This document shows positions 1 through 7,981 of a stretch of 27,382 nt of DNA, piece by piece. The stretch's first letter is position 1. The number at the start of each line of letters is the position of its first letter. The translations under genes and the position numbers were made by a program. Source of the DNA: CAKUFA01 sp963656345 (GTDB taxonomy: Bacteria > Bacillota > Clostridia > Christensenellales > Aristaeellaceae). The notes below the pieces were generated by a model. It had not been told where the DNA came from and did not search any database. It saw only the letters and a list, made by a program, of their open reading frames with translations. The DNA lies in NCBI GenBank assembly GCA_963656345.1, contig CAVKHY010000021.1:1-27382 (forward strand), read 5' to 3'.

Positions 1-2226
1 GAGCACAGCGCCTGCAAAGCCAAGAACCATAACACCCAGCAGGGTTCCCCGCATCAGTGTAAAGGGCAGGCATACAGAGGTAAGCACCATCAATCCTACC
101 GTGCCCGCTGCAATGGTCGCCATGGTGGAAATAGCCGTTGCGTTGTGTCCGAAGTGTGCCATGATCATGGCAGCAATGGCACACAGCGTTACGCCTGCCG
201 CACCCGGAACGGCATTACGCATAACGGTTTCCAGGAATTTGCCCTGCACCCTCTCCCGGTTAGGCTCCAGTGCCAGGAAAAAGGTCGGTATGCCAATGGT
301 CACGGACGAAATCAGCGTCAGCTGAATGGGCTGGAAGGGGTAGTTCAGCGGGAACAGCAGCGTAATGATGCTGAGGGCAAAGGAATACAGTGTCTTCACC
401 AGGAACAAGGAAGCGGCACGAGTGATATTGTTGATGACCCGGCGACCTTCATCCACCACCAAGGGCAGGGAGGCAAAGTCTGCATTTAGCAGTGTCAGCT
501 GGGCTGCGTGCTTCGCTGCATCGGCACCGCCTGCCATGGCAATGGAGCAGTCTGCCGTCTTCAAAGCGGGAATATCGTTAACGCCGTCGCCGGTCATCGC
601 CACGCTATGACCATTGCTCTTCAAAGCCTCTACCAGCTGCTTTTTCTGCATGGGCGTTACACGGCCGAAGACCGTATATTTTTCGGCCGCTTCCCGAAGT
701 TGGCTTTCGGTGGTCAGGGTTGTGGCATCTACCCATCGATCCCAACCTTCCAGCTGCACACGCTTCGCAATGGAGGACACGGTACGAGGGTCGTCGCCGC
801 TGATCACCTTGATGGTCACACCCTGCTGATGGAAATAAGCCAAGGTGTCGGCCGCATTTTCCCGCAGTGCATCGCTCAGGCAGATCAGACCCAGCACCTG
901 CGTCACAGGAGGAGCATCCGTGTCCGTGACACACCCTTCTCCCCGTGCCAATACCAGCACCCGAAAGCCTTCTGCCGTATAGGTGTCAATAGTTTGGCGC
1001 AGCCCATCAGGAAAATGATCTTCCAATACAAAGCTGGGTGCGCCCAGAATCAGAGTATCCCCCTCCGAGAAGGACACAGCCGATTTCTTCCGCTTGGATG
1101 AAAAGGGCAGGGTTGCGATGGGATGAACATCGGCAGGCTTCACTGCATCTGCCATGGCCTTTAATGTGCCGTTGCTGGTTTCAAATGCGCCCAAGAATCT
1201 GGCAAGAGACGAGCAAAGGGTATCTTCATCCGTATCAACCGGAATCAGCTTCTCCAGCTGCATCTCGCCCTTTGTGATGGTGCCTGTCTTATCCAGACAA
1301 AGCACATCCACCCGTGCCAGGGTCTCTATGCCGTACAGTTCCTGCACCAGGGTTTGATGACGCCCCAGCTTCACCACGCCTACTGCCAGCGCCACGCTGG
1401 TCAGCAAGATCAATCCTTCAGGAATCATACCGATCATTGCGGCCACGGTGGACGGAATCGCAGCCGTCAGTGCCGTATGGTTCAGGAAATACTGCTTGCA
1501 GAACAGCAGCAGCCCCAGCGGAACCAGAATCATGCTGATGCGGCGAACGAGCTGGTTCAGTTCCGTCATCAGCACCGAGTTAGGCCGTTTGATGGCCTTG
1601 GCTTCTCGGGTCAGTGCCGCAGCATAGCTGGCCGCACCCACATGCACGAGTTGAGCCACAAATCGTCCTTCGGTAATGTAGCTGCCGGACATGAGCCAAT
1701 CGCCGGCATGCTTCCCAATGGCATCGCTTTCCCCGGTCAAAAGGGATTCGTTGGCTGCGCCGCCGCCGGAGCGGACAATAGCATCCGCCAGTACCTGATC
1801 TCCTGCACGAAGCACCACCAAATCATCCTGTACCAATTCATCCGGCGTGCAGGTGATTTCCTCGCCATTGCGAATCGCATGCGCCTGGGGTGCATTCAGC
1901 AGCTGCAGCTTTTCAATGGTGCGTTTCGCACGCAACTCCTGAATGGTGCCGATAAGGGTGTTGGAAAAAACCACCCCAAGAAACAGCATATTTCTGTAAG
2001 AGCCAACCAACAGCAGGCATGCCGCCAAGGCAAAGTTCAGCAGATTAAACAAGGTGAAGAAATTGCTCATCAGGATTTGCCAAACAGATTTACCTGAGTC
2101 GGCCTTCACCTTGTTGGAAAGCCCATCACGCTGGCGGGTTGCCACCTCTTCCGAGGTAAGTCCTTCATCCGCTGTGGGGATAAAATGATCCGGCGTGCCG
2201 GACGGAATGTGAAGCGTTTCTGCCAT
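1..2226 (-). CDS. Cation-translocating P-type ATPase, C-terminus cut by window edge
   Basis: The frame is open from an ATG at 2226 to the left edge, giving 742 codons, so the C-terminal end is missing. Visible P-type ATPase motifs in order are the actuator TGES (residues 164-167), the M4 motif PEGL followed by LLTS (269-276), the phosphorylation motif DKTGTIT with Asp312, and the hinge motif GDGVND (546-551). Several hydrophobic segments flank them, and a final membrane bundle starts near residue 600. The enzyme should couple ATP hydrolysis to cation movement across the membrane. The PEGL-LLTS M4 and absence of N-terminal metal-binding CxxC resemble CtpE-type (calcium-linked) pumps rather than heavy-metal pumps, but the ion cannot be read from sequence. 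The start is supported by GGAGG five bases upstream. It has its own promoter and is downstream of the pfkA terminator, so it is probably monocistronic or first in an operon. Confidence 0.93.
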   Translation of the reverse strand, partial: MAETLHIPSGTPDHFIPTADEGLTSEEVATRQRDGLSNKVKADSGKSVWQILMSNFFTLFNLLNFALAACLLLVGSYRNMLFLGVVFSNTLIGTIQELRAKRTIEKLQLLNAPQAHAIRNGEEITCTPDELVQDDLVVLRAGDQVLADAIVRSGGGAANESLLTGESDAIGKHAGDWLMSGSYITEGRFVAQLVHVGAASYAAALTREAKAIKRPNSVLMTELNQLVRRISMILVPLGLLLFCKQYFLNHTALTAAIPSTVAAMIGMIPEGLILLTSVALAVGVVKLGRHQTLVQELYGIETLARVDVLCLDKTGTITKGEMQLEKLIPVDTDEDTLCSSLARFLGAFETSNGTLKAMADAVKPADVHPIATLPFSSKRKKSAVSFSEGDTLILGAPSFVLEDHFPDGLRQTIDTYTAEGFRVLVLARGEGCVTDTDAPPVTQVLGLICLSDALRENAADTLAYFHQQGVTIKVISGDDPRTVSSIAKRVQLEGWDRWVDATTLTTESQLREAAEKYTVFGRVTPMQKKQLVEALKSNGHSVAMTGDGVNDIPALKTADCSIAMAGGADAAKHAAQLTLLNADFASLPLVVDEGRRVINNITRAASLFLVKTLYSFALSIITLLFPLNYPFQPIQLTLISSVTIGIPTFFLALEPNRERVQGKFLETVMRNAVPGAAGVTLCAIAAMIMAHFGHNATAISTMATIAAGTVGLMVLTSVCLPFTLMRGTLLGVMVLGFAGAVL

Positions 2227-2262
2227 GCAAACCTCCGTGTGTTTTGCAAAGTTGTTAAGAGG

Positions 2263-2291
2263 AGTATAGCACCTTTGGTTTGGTTTATCCA
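2263..2291 (-). promoter_or_regulatory. Probable sigma-A promoter of the P-type ATPase gene
   Basis: On the minus strand TGGATA (2286-2291) is followed after 17 bases by TATACT (2263-2268), with a TGn extension before the -10. It lies about 37 bases upstream of the ATPase start codon. Confidence 0.55.
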
Positions 2292-2342
2292 GTTTAGAAT
2301 TGTAAAAAGATATTGAAAACATTGCATTTTTTCATCAAAGAA

Positions 2343-2374
2343 CGCTGCTGTCAGAAATGTTTTCCACAGCAGCG
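2343..2374 (-). terminator. Probable pfkA terminator hairpin
   Basis: A 9-bp perfect inverted repeat (2343-2351 with 2366-2374) begins about 20 bases after the pfkA stop. The T-tract after it on the minus strand is interrupted (TTCTTTG), so termination may be partial. Confidence 0.5.
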
Positions 2375-2394
2375 CTTTTCTCTTGAAATTTTTC

Positions 2395-3444
2395 TTACAA
2401 TGTATTCACCAAGTCATACAAATCCCGGCGGAACTCCCGTTTCGCCTGCAGTGCCTTTTCAATCGGCATATAGAATACTTTGCCCTGATGAACGCCGATC
2501 ACCTGATTGCTGATGCCGTCACGAAGCAGACGCACTGCCAGATTGCCCGCCTCAAAGGCAAATGCGCTGTCCTTAGCCACAGGCTCTGCACCCCGCTGGG
2601 TATAGCCGATGACCGTCGCCCGCACTTCTGCCATGCCGCACATGCGCTTGAGAATCGACGCAAATCGAGATGCACTGATAGGCTCCCCTTCAAAGCATTG
2701 CTTCCCGCGGCTGGTTAGGAACGTATACATGTCAAAGGGTGCCATGGATTCCCAACATCCTTCCGCCACCACAATGCTGGCTCTGGTATTCCCCTTCGCA
2801 ATCAGCTTGTTCAGTCTTGCGGCAATTTCCTCCACCGACCATGGGACTTCCGGTACCACAACGATTTCTGCCCCTGTGGCACAGGCTGTTTTCAAGGCGA
2901 TGTCGCCGCAGTGACGTCCCATGACTTCAACAACGGCAGGCCGATCATGACTGCGTGAAGTGGCCCGAATGGAACGGACTGCTTCGGTACAAACCTGCAC
3001 CGCTGTTTCAAAGCCCAGGGTCATTTCCGTATAAGCCAGGTCATTATCAATGGTACCCGGAATGCCGATGCAAGGGATGCCGAGCTCACACAGCCGCATA
3101 GCCCCTTGGAAGCTTCCGTCACCGCCAATGACCACGAGGCCGTCAATTTCCAAATCATGCAGCGTCTTGACCGCAACAGCCTGCCATACAGGATCCAGAA
3201 ATTCTTGGCACCGGGCCGTCCGCAGATAGGTGCCCGGCTGGTCAGCGATGTCCAGCACCGTATCCAGTACCATCTCCATGACATCATCCCGCAGGTTGGT
3301 ACTTTTGCGCAGCAAGCCGTTATAACCCCGCTTGATGCCCACCAACGGCATCCCATACAGCGATGCGCTTCTGGCAATCGACATAACGGCAGCATTCATC
3401 CCCGGGCTATCGCCGCCGCTGGTCAGCACACCAATCTTTCGCAT
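2395..3444 (-). CDS. pfkA: ATP-dependent 6-phosphofructokinase
   Basis: It phosphorylates fructose-6-phosphate to fructose-1,6-bisphosphate in glycolysis, in the cytoplasm, as a homotetramer in this family. The N-terminus has the GGDSPGMNAA nucleotide motif (residues 10-19), then GGDGS (107-111), GTIDND (130-135, catalytic Asp133) and MGR (175-177). Gly in GGDGS and Gly130 before TIDND are the residues typical of ATP users. Pyrophosphate-dependent enzymes usually have Asp and Lys there. The length, 349 residues, is slightly above the usual 320, mostly at the C-terminus. An ATG six bases further upstream (3450) is only one base from the AGGAGG, so the second ATG, with 7-base spacing, is the better start. 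The gene follows the sugar permease operon, separated by a hairpin with a poor T-tract, so readthrough from the transporter operon is possible. No convincing promoter is visible in the 70-base gap. Confidence 0.96.
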   Translation of the reverse strand: MRKIGVLTSGGDSPGMNAAVMSIARSASLYGMPLVGIKRGYNGLLRKSTNLRDDVMEMVLDTVLDIADQPGTYLRTARCQEFLDPVWQAVAVKTLHDLEIDGLVVIGGDGSFQGAMRLCELGIPCIGIPGTIDNDLAYTEMTLGFETAVQVCTEAVRSIRATSRSHDRPAVVEVMGRHCGDIALKTACATGAEIVVVPEVPWSVEEIAARLNKLIAKGNTRASIVVAEGCWESMAPFDMYTFLTSRGKQCFEGEPISASRFASILKRMCGMAEVRATVIGYTQRGAEPVAKDSAFAFEAGNLAVRLLRDGISNQVIGVHQGKVFYMPIEKALQAKREFRRDLYDLVNTL

Positions 3445-3473
3445 GAGCATTCCTCCTTGTCAAAAACCACAGA

Positions 3474-3502
3474 GGGTCTGCCCCACAGCATGGAGCAGAC
3501 CC
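3474..3502 (-). terminator. Hairpin after the sugar permease operon
   Basis: An 11-bp stem with one G-U pair (3474-3484 with 3492-3502) sits 12 bases past the permease stop. On the minus strand the T-run comes only after about seven bases, so this may be a leaky terminator or a processing/stability hairpin between the permease gene and pfkA. Confidence 0.45.
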
Positions 3503-3513
3503 GAAAAAGTTGA

Positions 3514-4375
3514 TTAACCCTTGATACCCGTAGATGCAATGCCTTCTACCAGAGACTTCTGGAAGATGAGGAAGATCACTGTCGCCGGCACAATGGACAA
3601 GGTGGACATGGCCAAGGTAGAGCCGATATCCGAGCCGGAGGAGGGGTCGTTAAACAGCTGCAGTGCCAGAGACACCGGGCGCATGCTGGCACGATTGACG
3701 TACAGCAGGGCGGACAGGTAATCGTCCCAGCGCCAAATGAAGGAGAAAATAGCGGAGGTCACAAGGGCGGGCACAATCAGCGGCAGGNNNNNNNNNNGGC
3801 AGGATAATGCGGAAGAAGATTCCGTAATAGGAACAGCCGTCGATCTTTGCCGCTTCGTCCAGGGACGCAGGAATGCCACCGATGAAGTTCATGATCAGGT
3901 ACACGAAGAATCCCTGAATGGCGAAGAAATAGGGCAGAATCATGGGATAGTAGGTACCCACCCAATTCAGATGCCGATACCACATGAACTGAGGAATCAT
4001 CAGGATCTGCGCCGGCAGCATCATGGTGGACAGCACCAGGATGAACAGCACACCCCGAAGCTTGAACCGAAGGCGCTTCAACGCATAAGCCACAAAAGCG
4101 GAGGACATCAGGGTACCAAAGGTAGACGTAAGCGCAATAAAGAAGGAATTTGCAAAGAAGGTGCCAAAGGTGTAGCCCATGAAGCCCTTCCAGCCCTGGA
4201 CGTAGTTATCCAGCGTCCAAGTAGACGGAATCAAGCTGGAAGCCGTCGGCAACACCTGATCCGTCGGCTTAAAGGAGGACAATACCATCCACAGCAGCGG
4301 ATAAATCATGATAATGGCACCGATGGTAACTAACACGTGATAAAGGACTTCTTTCCAACGACTTTTGCCAACCAT
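3514..4375 (-). CDS. Sugar ABC transporter permease, MalG/UgpE type (contains assembly gap)
   Basis: This is an inner permease subunit of a CUT1 sugar importer. The N-terminus has the typical first helix (IIMIYPLLWMVLSSFK), followed by further helices, then the EAA loop (SLDEAAKIDGCS) that contacts the ATPase, and the C-terminal SLVEGI-x-STGIKG ending usual for MalG-type proteins. A 10-N run at 3788-3797 breaks the reading frame right after the EAA loop. Both flanks carry GGCAGG, and merging them over this 6-base overlap gives FFRIILPLIVPALV in one frame, so the gene is probably intact. AAAGGAGG lies nine bases before the ATG. It is 18 bases downstream of the partner permease. No ATPase gene is nearby, and a shared MsmX-like ATPase encoded elsewhere is usual for these systems. 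Confidence 0.93.
3788..3797. other. Assembly gap (10 N), probably artificial
   Basis: The N-run is flanked on both sides by GGCAGG. Collapsing the duplicate restores the permease frame, so the join is probably an unmerged 6-base contig overlap rather than missing sequence. Confidence 0.85.
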
Positions 4376-4393
4376 GACGAATAGCCTCCTTTC

Positions 4394-5317
4394 TTAATCT
4401 TCATACACCCATTTGCTGCGGCTCCAGAAGAGGAGTGCCGTAACCACCGTAATGATAACCAGCATGATCCAGGCCAAGGCGGAAGCATAGCCCATCTGGC
4501 TCTTGCCCACTGCCGGGAAGGCTTTGTTGTACTGATACACGGTGTAGAACAGGGTGGACTTTCGAGGATCGCCGTTCGTAATCAACTTGCACTGCGTAAA
4601 TGCCAGGAAGGAGTTAATGGTCTGCTGCACCAGGTTAAAGAAGATGGTGGGCGTCAGCAGCGGCAGGGTAACATGCCAGAACTGCTGATGACCGGTAGCG
4701 CCATCCACCCGAGAAGCCTCGTACAGCTCCCGAGGAATCTGCTTCAGTGCGGAAAGGAAGATCAGCATGGAGGAGCCGAACTGCCACACGGTCAGGATGA
4801 TCAGCACCCAGATAGCAGGACCTTCGCTGAACCAGTTATAACCGTCCAGGAAAGGAAGGATGCCGCCGAAGATAGCGTTAATGGTACCGTTGGACTCAAA
4901 CAGCCGCCGCCACAAAATAGCCACAGCCACGGAACCGCCGATGATGGACGGCAAATAGTATGTTGCCCGATAAATCGGAACAGCCTTGCTTTCGTGATTC
5001 AGGATCAATGCTACGATCAATGCGAAGATCACCTTCAAAGGGGTGCCAATCAGCGCATAGTAGCAGGTAACGGTCAGTGCTTTGCTAAAGGTGGAATCAT
5101 TGGTGAAAATCTTAATGTAGTTATCCAACCCAATCCACGTGGGCGCACTTTGAATATCGTACTTACAGAAGGAATAATAGAGAGACAGACCCATGGGGAT
5201 GGCCATGAACATCAGGAAGCCGAAAATAAACGGCAAGCTGAAGACATAACCTGCGGTACTTTCTTTACCAATCCATGCGGCGAAGCCCTTCTTTTTTGCC
5301 CGGGGCGCAACAGTCAT
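4394..5317 (-). CDS. Sugar ABC transporter permease, MalF/UgpA type
   Basis: This is the second permease subunit of the CUT1 importer, predicted to form the membrane channel with the downstream MalG-type protein. It starts with a basic cytoplasmic stretch (PRAKKKG), then a first helix (YVFSLPFIFGFLMFMAIP), the SLYYSFCKYD segment typical of MalF-type N-termini, further helices, and an EAA loop (RELYEASRVDGATGHQQFW). An ATG at 5326 is only one base from AAGGAGG. The next in-frame ATG at 5317 has better spacing and is chosen here, giving 307 residues. The gene is 127 bases downstream of the binding protein, and a strong hairpin lies between them. The sugar cannot be read from the permease sequence. 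Confidence 0.94.
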   Translation of the reverse strand: MTVAPRAKKKGFAAWIGKESTAGYVFSLPFIFGFLMFMAIPMGLSLYYSFCKYDIQSAPTWIGLDNYIKIFTNDSTFSKALTVTCYYALIGTPLKVIFALIVALILNHESKAVPIYRATYYLPSIIGGSVAVAILWRRLFESNGTINAIFGGILPFLDGYNWFSEGPAIWVLIILTVWQFGSSMLIFLSALKQIPRELYEASRVDGATGHQQFWHVTLPLLTPTIFFNLVQQTINSFLAFTQCKLITNGDPRKSTLFYTVYQYNKAFPAVGKSQMGYASALAWIMLVIITVVTALLFWSRSKWVYED

Positions 5318-5363
5318 GGCTTTCATACCTCCTTGCGCTCAAATCATATGGAAGGAAAGAGAA

Positions 5364-5390
5364 AGAGGAGGGCGAGTGTCGCCCCCCTCT
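5364..5390 (-). terminator. Intra-operon hairpin between binding protein and permeases
   Basis: On the minus strand a stem of about 12 bp with a 3-base loop (5364-5375 with 5379-5390) is followed by a pyrimidine-rich tail TTTCTCTTT. It lies between the binding-protein stop and the first permease. Such hairpins usually reduce permease expression relative to binding protein by partial termination or by stabilising the upstream mRNA. Confidence 0.55.
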
Positions 5391-5444
5391 CCTTGCGTTT
5401 GTTCAAATAGCACTGTCAGGGACGCGCAGTGCAAAGCCTTACAC

Positions 5445-6782
5445 TCAATAGTCAGCAGCGATTTCAGCCGTCTGCTCAACCAGCATCTGTGCAGCTTCTT
5501 CCGCGGTCATGGAAGTGCCCTTGGTCAGGCATTCTTCGCTCAGGGTCTGCAGCACTTCAGTCTGCACTGTGCCGACGAAGCTGGGCAGTGCGGAGAAGAT
5601 GGGGCTGGAGTTGGCCGTTACATATTCCAGATACTCAACGGTCATGCTGTAGGTGGGGTTCACGCTGTCCATGCTGTCAGCGATGGCGGAAGCCACGGCG
5701 CTGCTGGCGGGAATGCCGCGCTCTGCCTGCAGAATCTTGTTGCCTTCCACGTCGTTGATCAGGTAGTTCAGGATGGCCACGGCCAAGTCAGGATTCTCGG
5801 CATCGGTGGTCACGGAGAAGAACTGGCTGGGCTTTACGTAGTTGGAAGCCACGGGATCAGCAGATGCCCAGTTGGTCAGACCAAGCTCGATACCGTCAGC
5901 CGTTGCAGCGGTCTGGAAAGCGGAGATCTGGTTGGAGAATGCGAATGCGCACCAGGAACGAACATCGTTGGAGGAGCCGTATACCAGAGGATGCTGTGCC
6001 AGGTCGGTGACGTTCACGCCGGCGATCTTGTCGGTGTCGAACATCCAGCCTTCAGCCACGCCGTCGATCAGGCGCTGATAGTAGCCGGCCATTTCCTCAG
6101 CGGTGGGAGCCAAGCCTTCAGCCGTCCACAGGGAGGTGTAGCCCAGGCCGCGAGCATAGAAGGTAGGCATATTCTCGGAGTTGCCTTCACCATAAACAGC
6201 GCCGATGCCTTCAGCTTCGTAAATCTTGCGGGAGATTTCCACGAACTGATCCCAGGTCAGGTTCTTGGGCACTTCGATGCCCAGCTTGTCGGTCAGGGTC
6301 TTGTTGTACAGCAGGGAGGGAGCGTTCACGCCGGCGCACACGGCATAGATGCCGTCGCCAACCTTACCGGTGTCAATAATGTTCTGAGGAACGTTGCTCA
6401 GATCCAACGCACCGCTTTCCACATAGGGGGTCAGATCCAGCAGGCTGCCGTTGTTGGCCCACAGTTCCAGGTAAGCGTAGTCCTGCTGCATCAGATCAGG
6501 CAGGTCATGGTTTGCGGAATACGTGGTCATCAATGCCCAGTAGTTATTCCAAACGTTGGTATTCAGGTTAAAGGTGATGTTGGGATAATTTTCCGTAAAG
6601 AAGTCGGTTGCAGCCTTGGTCACTTCGTCACGAACCTGGTTGCCCCACCAAGCAAAGCCGACTTCAGTGGTGCCTGCAGAGGCAGGATCGTAGGTGCCGA
6701 CCGTCAGCCCGTCAGCCAAAGCCGGCAGTGCCAAGGTCACCAGCAGAACGAGAGAGAGAACCAATGAGCATACCTTTTTCAT
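5445..6782 (-). CDS. Extracellular sugar-binding protein of an ABC importer (SBP family 1)
   Basis: It is predicted to capture a sugar or oligosaccharide outside the membrane and deliver it to the two downstream permeases. The 445-residue length, the GxEVxxxxxTWDQFVEISRKI-like segment (PKNLTWDQFVEI), and late helices rich in Asn/Ala (AVAILNYLIND) fit SBP family 1. The signal peptide has KK, a long Leu/Val core and ALADG, with probable cleavage after Ala23. No lipobox cysteine follows, so this protein is not an obvious lipoprotein, which is unusual for a Gram-positive binding protein. AAAGGAGG lies seven bases before the ATG. Transcription starts from a consensus promoter at 6830-6858 with an operator-like site downstream of it. 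The nearby alpha-mannosidase hints at mannose-containing glycans, but the ligand is unknown. Confidence 0.94.
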   Translation of the reverse strand: MKKVCSLVLSLVLLVTLALPALADGLTVGTYDPASAGTTEVGFAWWGNQVRDEVTKAATDFFTENYPNITFNLNTNVWNNYWALMTTYSANHDLPDLMQQDYAYLELWANNGSLLDLTPYVESGALDLSNVPQNIIDTGKVGDGIYAVCAGVNAPSLLYNKTLTDKLGIEVPKNLTWDQFVEISRKIYEAEGIGAVYGEGNSENMPTFYARGLGYTSLWTAEGLAPTAEEMAGYYQRLIDGVAEGWMFDTDKIAGVNVTDLAQHPLVYGSSNDVRSWCAFAFSNQISAFQTAATADGIELGLTNWASADPVASNYVKPSQFFSVTTDAENPDLAVAILNYLINDVEGNKILQAERGIPASSAVASAIADSMDSVNPTYSMTVEYLEYVTANSSPIFSALPSFVGTVQTEVLQTLSEECLTKGTSMTAEEAAQMLVEQTAEIAADY

Positions 6783-6804
6783 GGAAAAGCCTCCTTTGAG
6801 TTTG

Positions 6805-6819
6805 TTGGAAACGGTTTAA
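6805..6819 (-). promoter_or_regulatory. LacI/CcpA-like operator in the binding-protein leader
   Basis: The plus strand reads TTGGAAACGGTTTAA, matching the catabolite-responsive element pattern WTGNAANCGNWNNCW at all but one position (A for C near the end). It includes AAACGGTTT, an odd-centred palindrome. It sits just downstream of the expected transcription start, a classic position for repression by CcpA or a sugar-specific LacI-family regulator. No regulator gene is in the window. Confidence 0.6.
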
Positions 6820-6829
6820 TGTTAGCCAT

Positions 6830-6858
6830 ATTATACAGCCGTAAGATAAACTTGTCAA
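6830..6858 (-). promoter_or_regulatory. Consensus sigma-A promoter of the sugar-uptake operon
   Basis: On the minus strand there is a perfect TTGACA (6853-6858), a 17-base spacer and a perfect TATAAT (6830-6835), about 48 bases upstream of the start codon. Confidence 0.9.
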
Positions 6859-6921
6859 TATGTTTTGTCATTTTCGTTCATTTTCTATCCATAAAAGACA
6901 AGTGCAAAGTATTCTCCCATC

Positions 6922-6953
6922 AAAAAAGGACGACCGCATTTCGCAGTCGTCCT
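6922..6953 (-). terminator. Intrinsic terminator of the SPFH-protein operon
   Basis: On the minus strand an 8-bp stem AGGACGAC/GTCGTCCT (6946-6953 with 6927-6934) is followed by a run of six T. It lies about 30 bases past the SPFH stop codon. Confidence 0.88.
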
Positions 6954-6982
6954 CAAAGGTAGTCGTATCAAATTTCCGTTGT

Positions 6983-7969
6983 TCAGCCTACTTTGTTACC
7001 GCAATTCGAGCAGAACTTTGCCCCGTCAGGCAGCCGAGCACCGCATTCCGTGCAGAACTTGCCACCCTGCTGCGCAGCAGGTGCTGCTGCAGGCTGAGCG
7101 GCAGCCGTCTGCTGTTGACCCATGGTCTGGGCAAACATCTGTCCCATGGCCATGCCGGCACCCATGCCAACGCCTGCCCCTGCGGCGCCGCCGGGATTAT
7201 TGGCAGCTTCCCGCATGGCTTCCGCAGCCTGGTACTGGGTATAGCGGTTCAAATCCCCCACCACGCCCATGGAAGTGCGGCGATCCATAGCCTTTTCCAC
7301 TTCTTCCGGCAGGGAAATGTTCTCGATGACAAAGCTTACCAGCTGAAGGCCAAGGCCCGCCAGCTTGGGATTGATGGCCTGCATGGCATAGCTGCCCAGC
7401 TCATCATAATTGGCAGCCAGATCCAGCGCAGGAATCTTGCTTTCCGCAATGGCATCGCTGAGGCCGCTGACCAGCGTCCGCTTAATCTGTCCTTCCACCC
7501 CATCCGTGGAGTAAAGGGAGGCAGTGCCGAACACTTCCTTCAGGAAAGTGGCGGGATCCGTCACCCGGAAGGAATAAATGCCGAAAGCGCGCAGGCGAAT
7601 CATGCCGAACTCCGTGTCACGCATCATGACAGGATTGGCCGTACCCCACTTGCGATCCAGGAACTGGGTCATGTTCACGAAGTACACATCCGCCTTGAAA
7701 GGGGAATTGAAACCAAACTTCCAAGACTGCAGCGCCGTCATAATCGGCATATTGGAGGTTTGCAGCTCATACCGGCCGGGCTGAAACACGTCTGCCAGCT
7801 GTCCTTCATTGACGAAGATGGCCGTCTGTCCTTCCCGCACGGTCAGCTGTGCACCCATCATGATTTCCTTGCCGTGCATGTCGTACTTGTATACCATGGT
7901 GTCCCGATCGCTGTTCGTCCATTCAATAACGTCAATCAGCTGTCCGCGAATCATGTTGAAGATGCCCAT
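6983..7969 (-). CDS. SPFH-domain protein with C-terminal zinc ribbon (YdjI-like)
   Basis: This is a cytoplasmic, membrane-associated protein of the SPFH/virion-core family, close to Bacillus YdjI. The N-terminus MGIFNMIRGQLIDVIEW, the GQTAIFVNEGQ strand, an SPFH core to about residue 240, a Gly/Ala/Met-rich linker, and a C-terminal zinc ribbon (CTECGARL then CSNCG) are all visible. In Bacillus, YdjI works with YdjG and YdjH to hold PspA at the membrane. Here a YdjG-like gene lies about 5 kb away (12138-13241), with no PspA or YdjH in the window. It begins 12 bases after the degenerate receiver protein, with AAGGAGG in the gap, so the two form an operon. A strong terminator follows. The envelope-stress role is inferred from family membership. 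Confidence 0.92.
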   Translation of the reverse strand: MGIFNMIRGQLIDVIEWTNSDRDTMVYKYDMHGKEIMMGAQLTVREGQTAIFVNEGQLADVFQPGRYELQTSNMPIMTALQSWKFGFNSPFKADVYFVNMTQFLDRKWGTANPVMMRDTEFGMIRLRAFGIYSFRVTDPATFLKEVFGTASLYSTDGVEGQIKRTLVSGLSDAIAESKIPALDLAANYDELGSYAMQAINPKLAGLGLQLVSFVIENISLPEEVEKAMDRRTSMGVVGDLNRYTQYQAAEAMREAANNPGGAAGAGVGMGAGMAMGQMFAQTMGQQQTAAAQPAAAPAAQQGGKFCTECGARLPDGAKFCSNCGNKVG

Positions 7970-7981
7970 TGCGTCCCCTCC

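Noticed and set aside
2395..3444. Pyrophosphate-dependent phosphofructokinase
   Set aside because: Gly is present at both discriminating positions (GGDGS and GTIDND) instead of Asp and Lys.
3514..4375. Frameshifted permease pseudogene
   Set aside because: The frame change occurs exactly at the N-run and disappears when the duplicated GGCAGG is merged.
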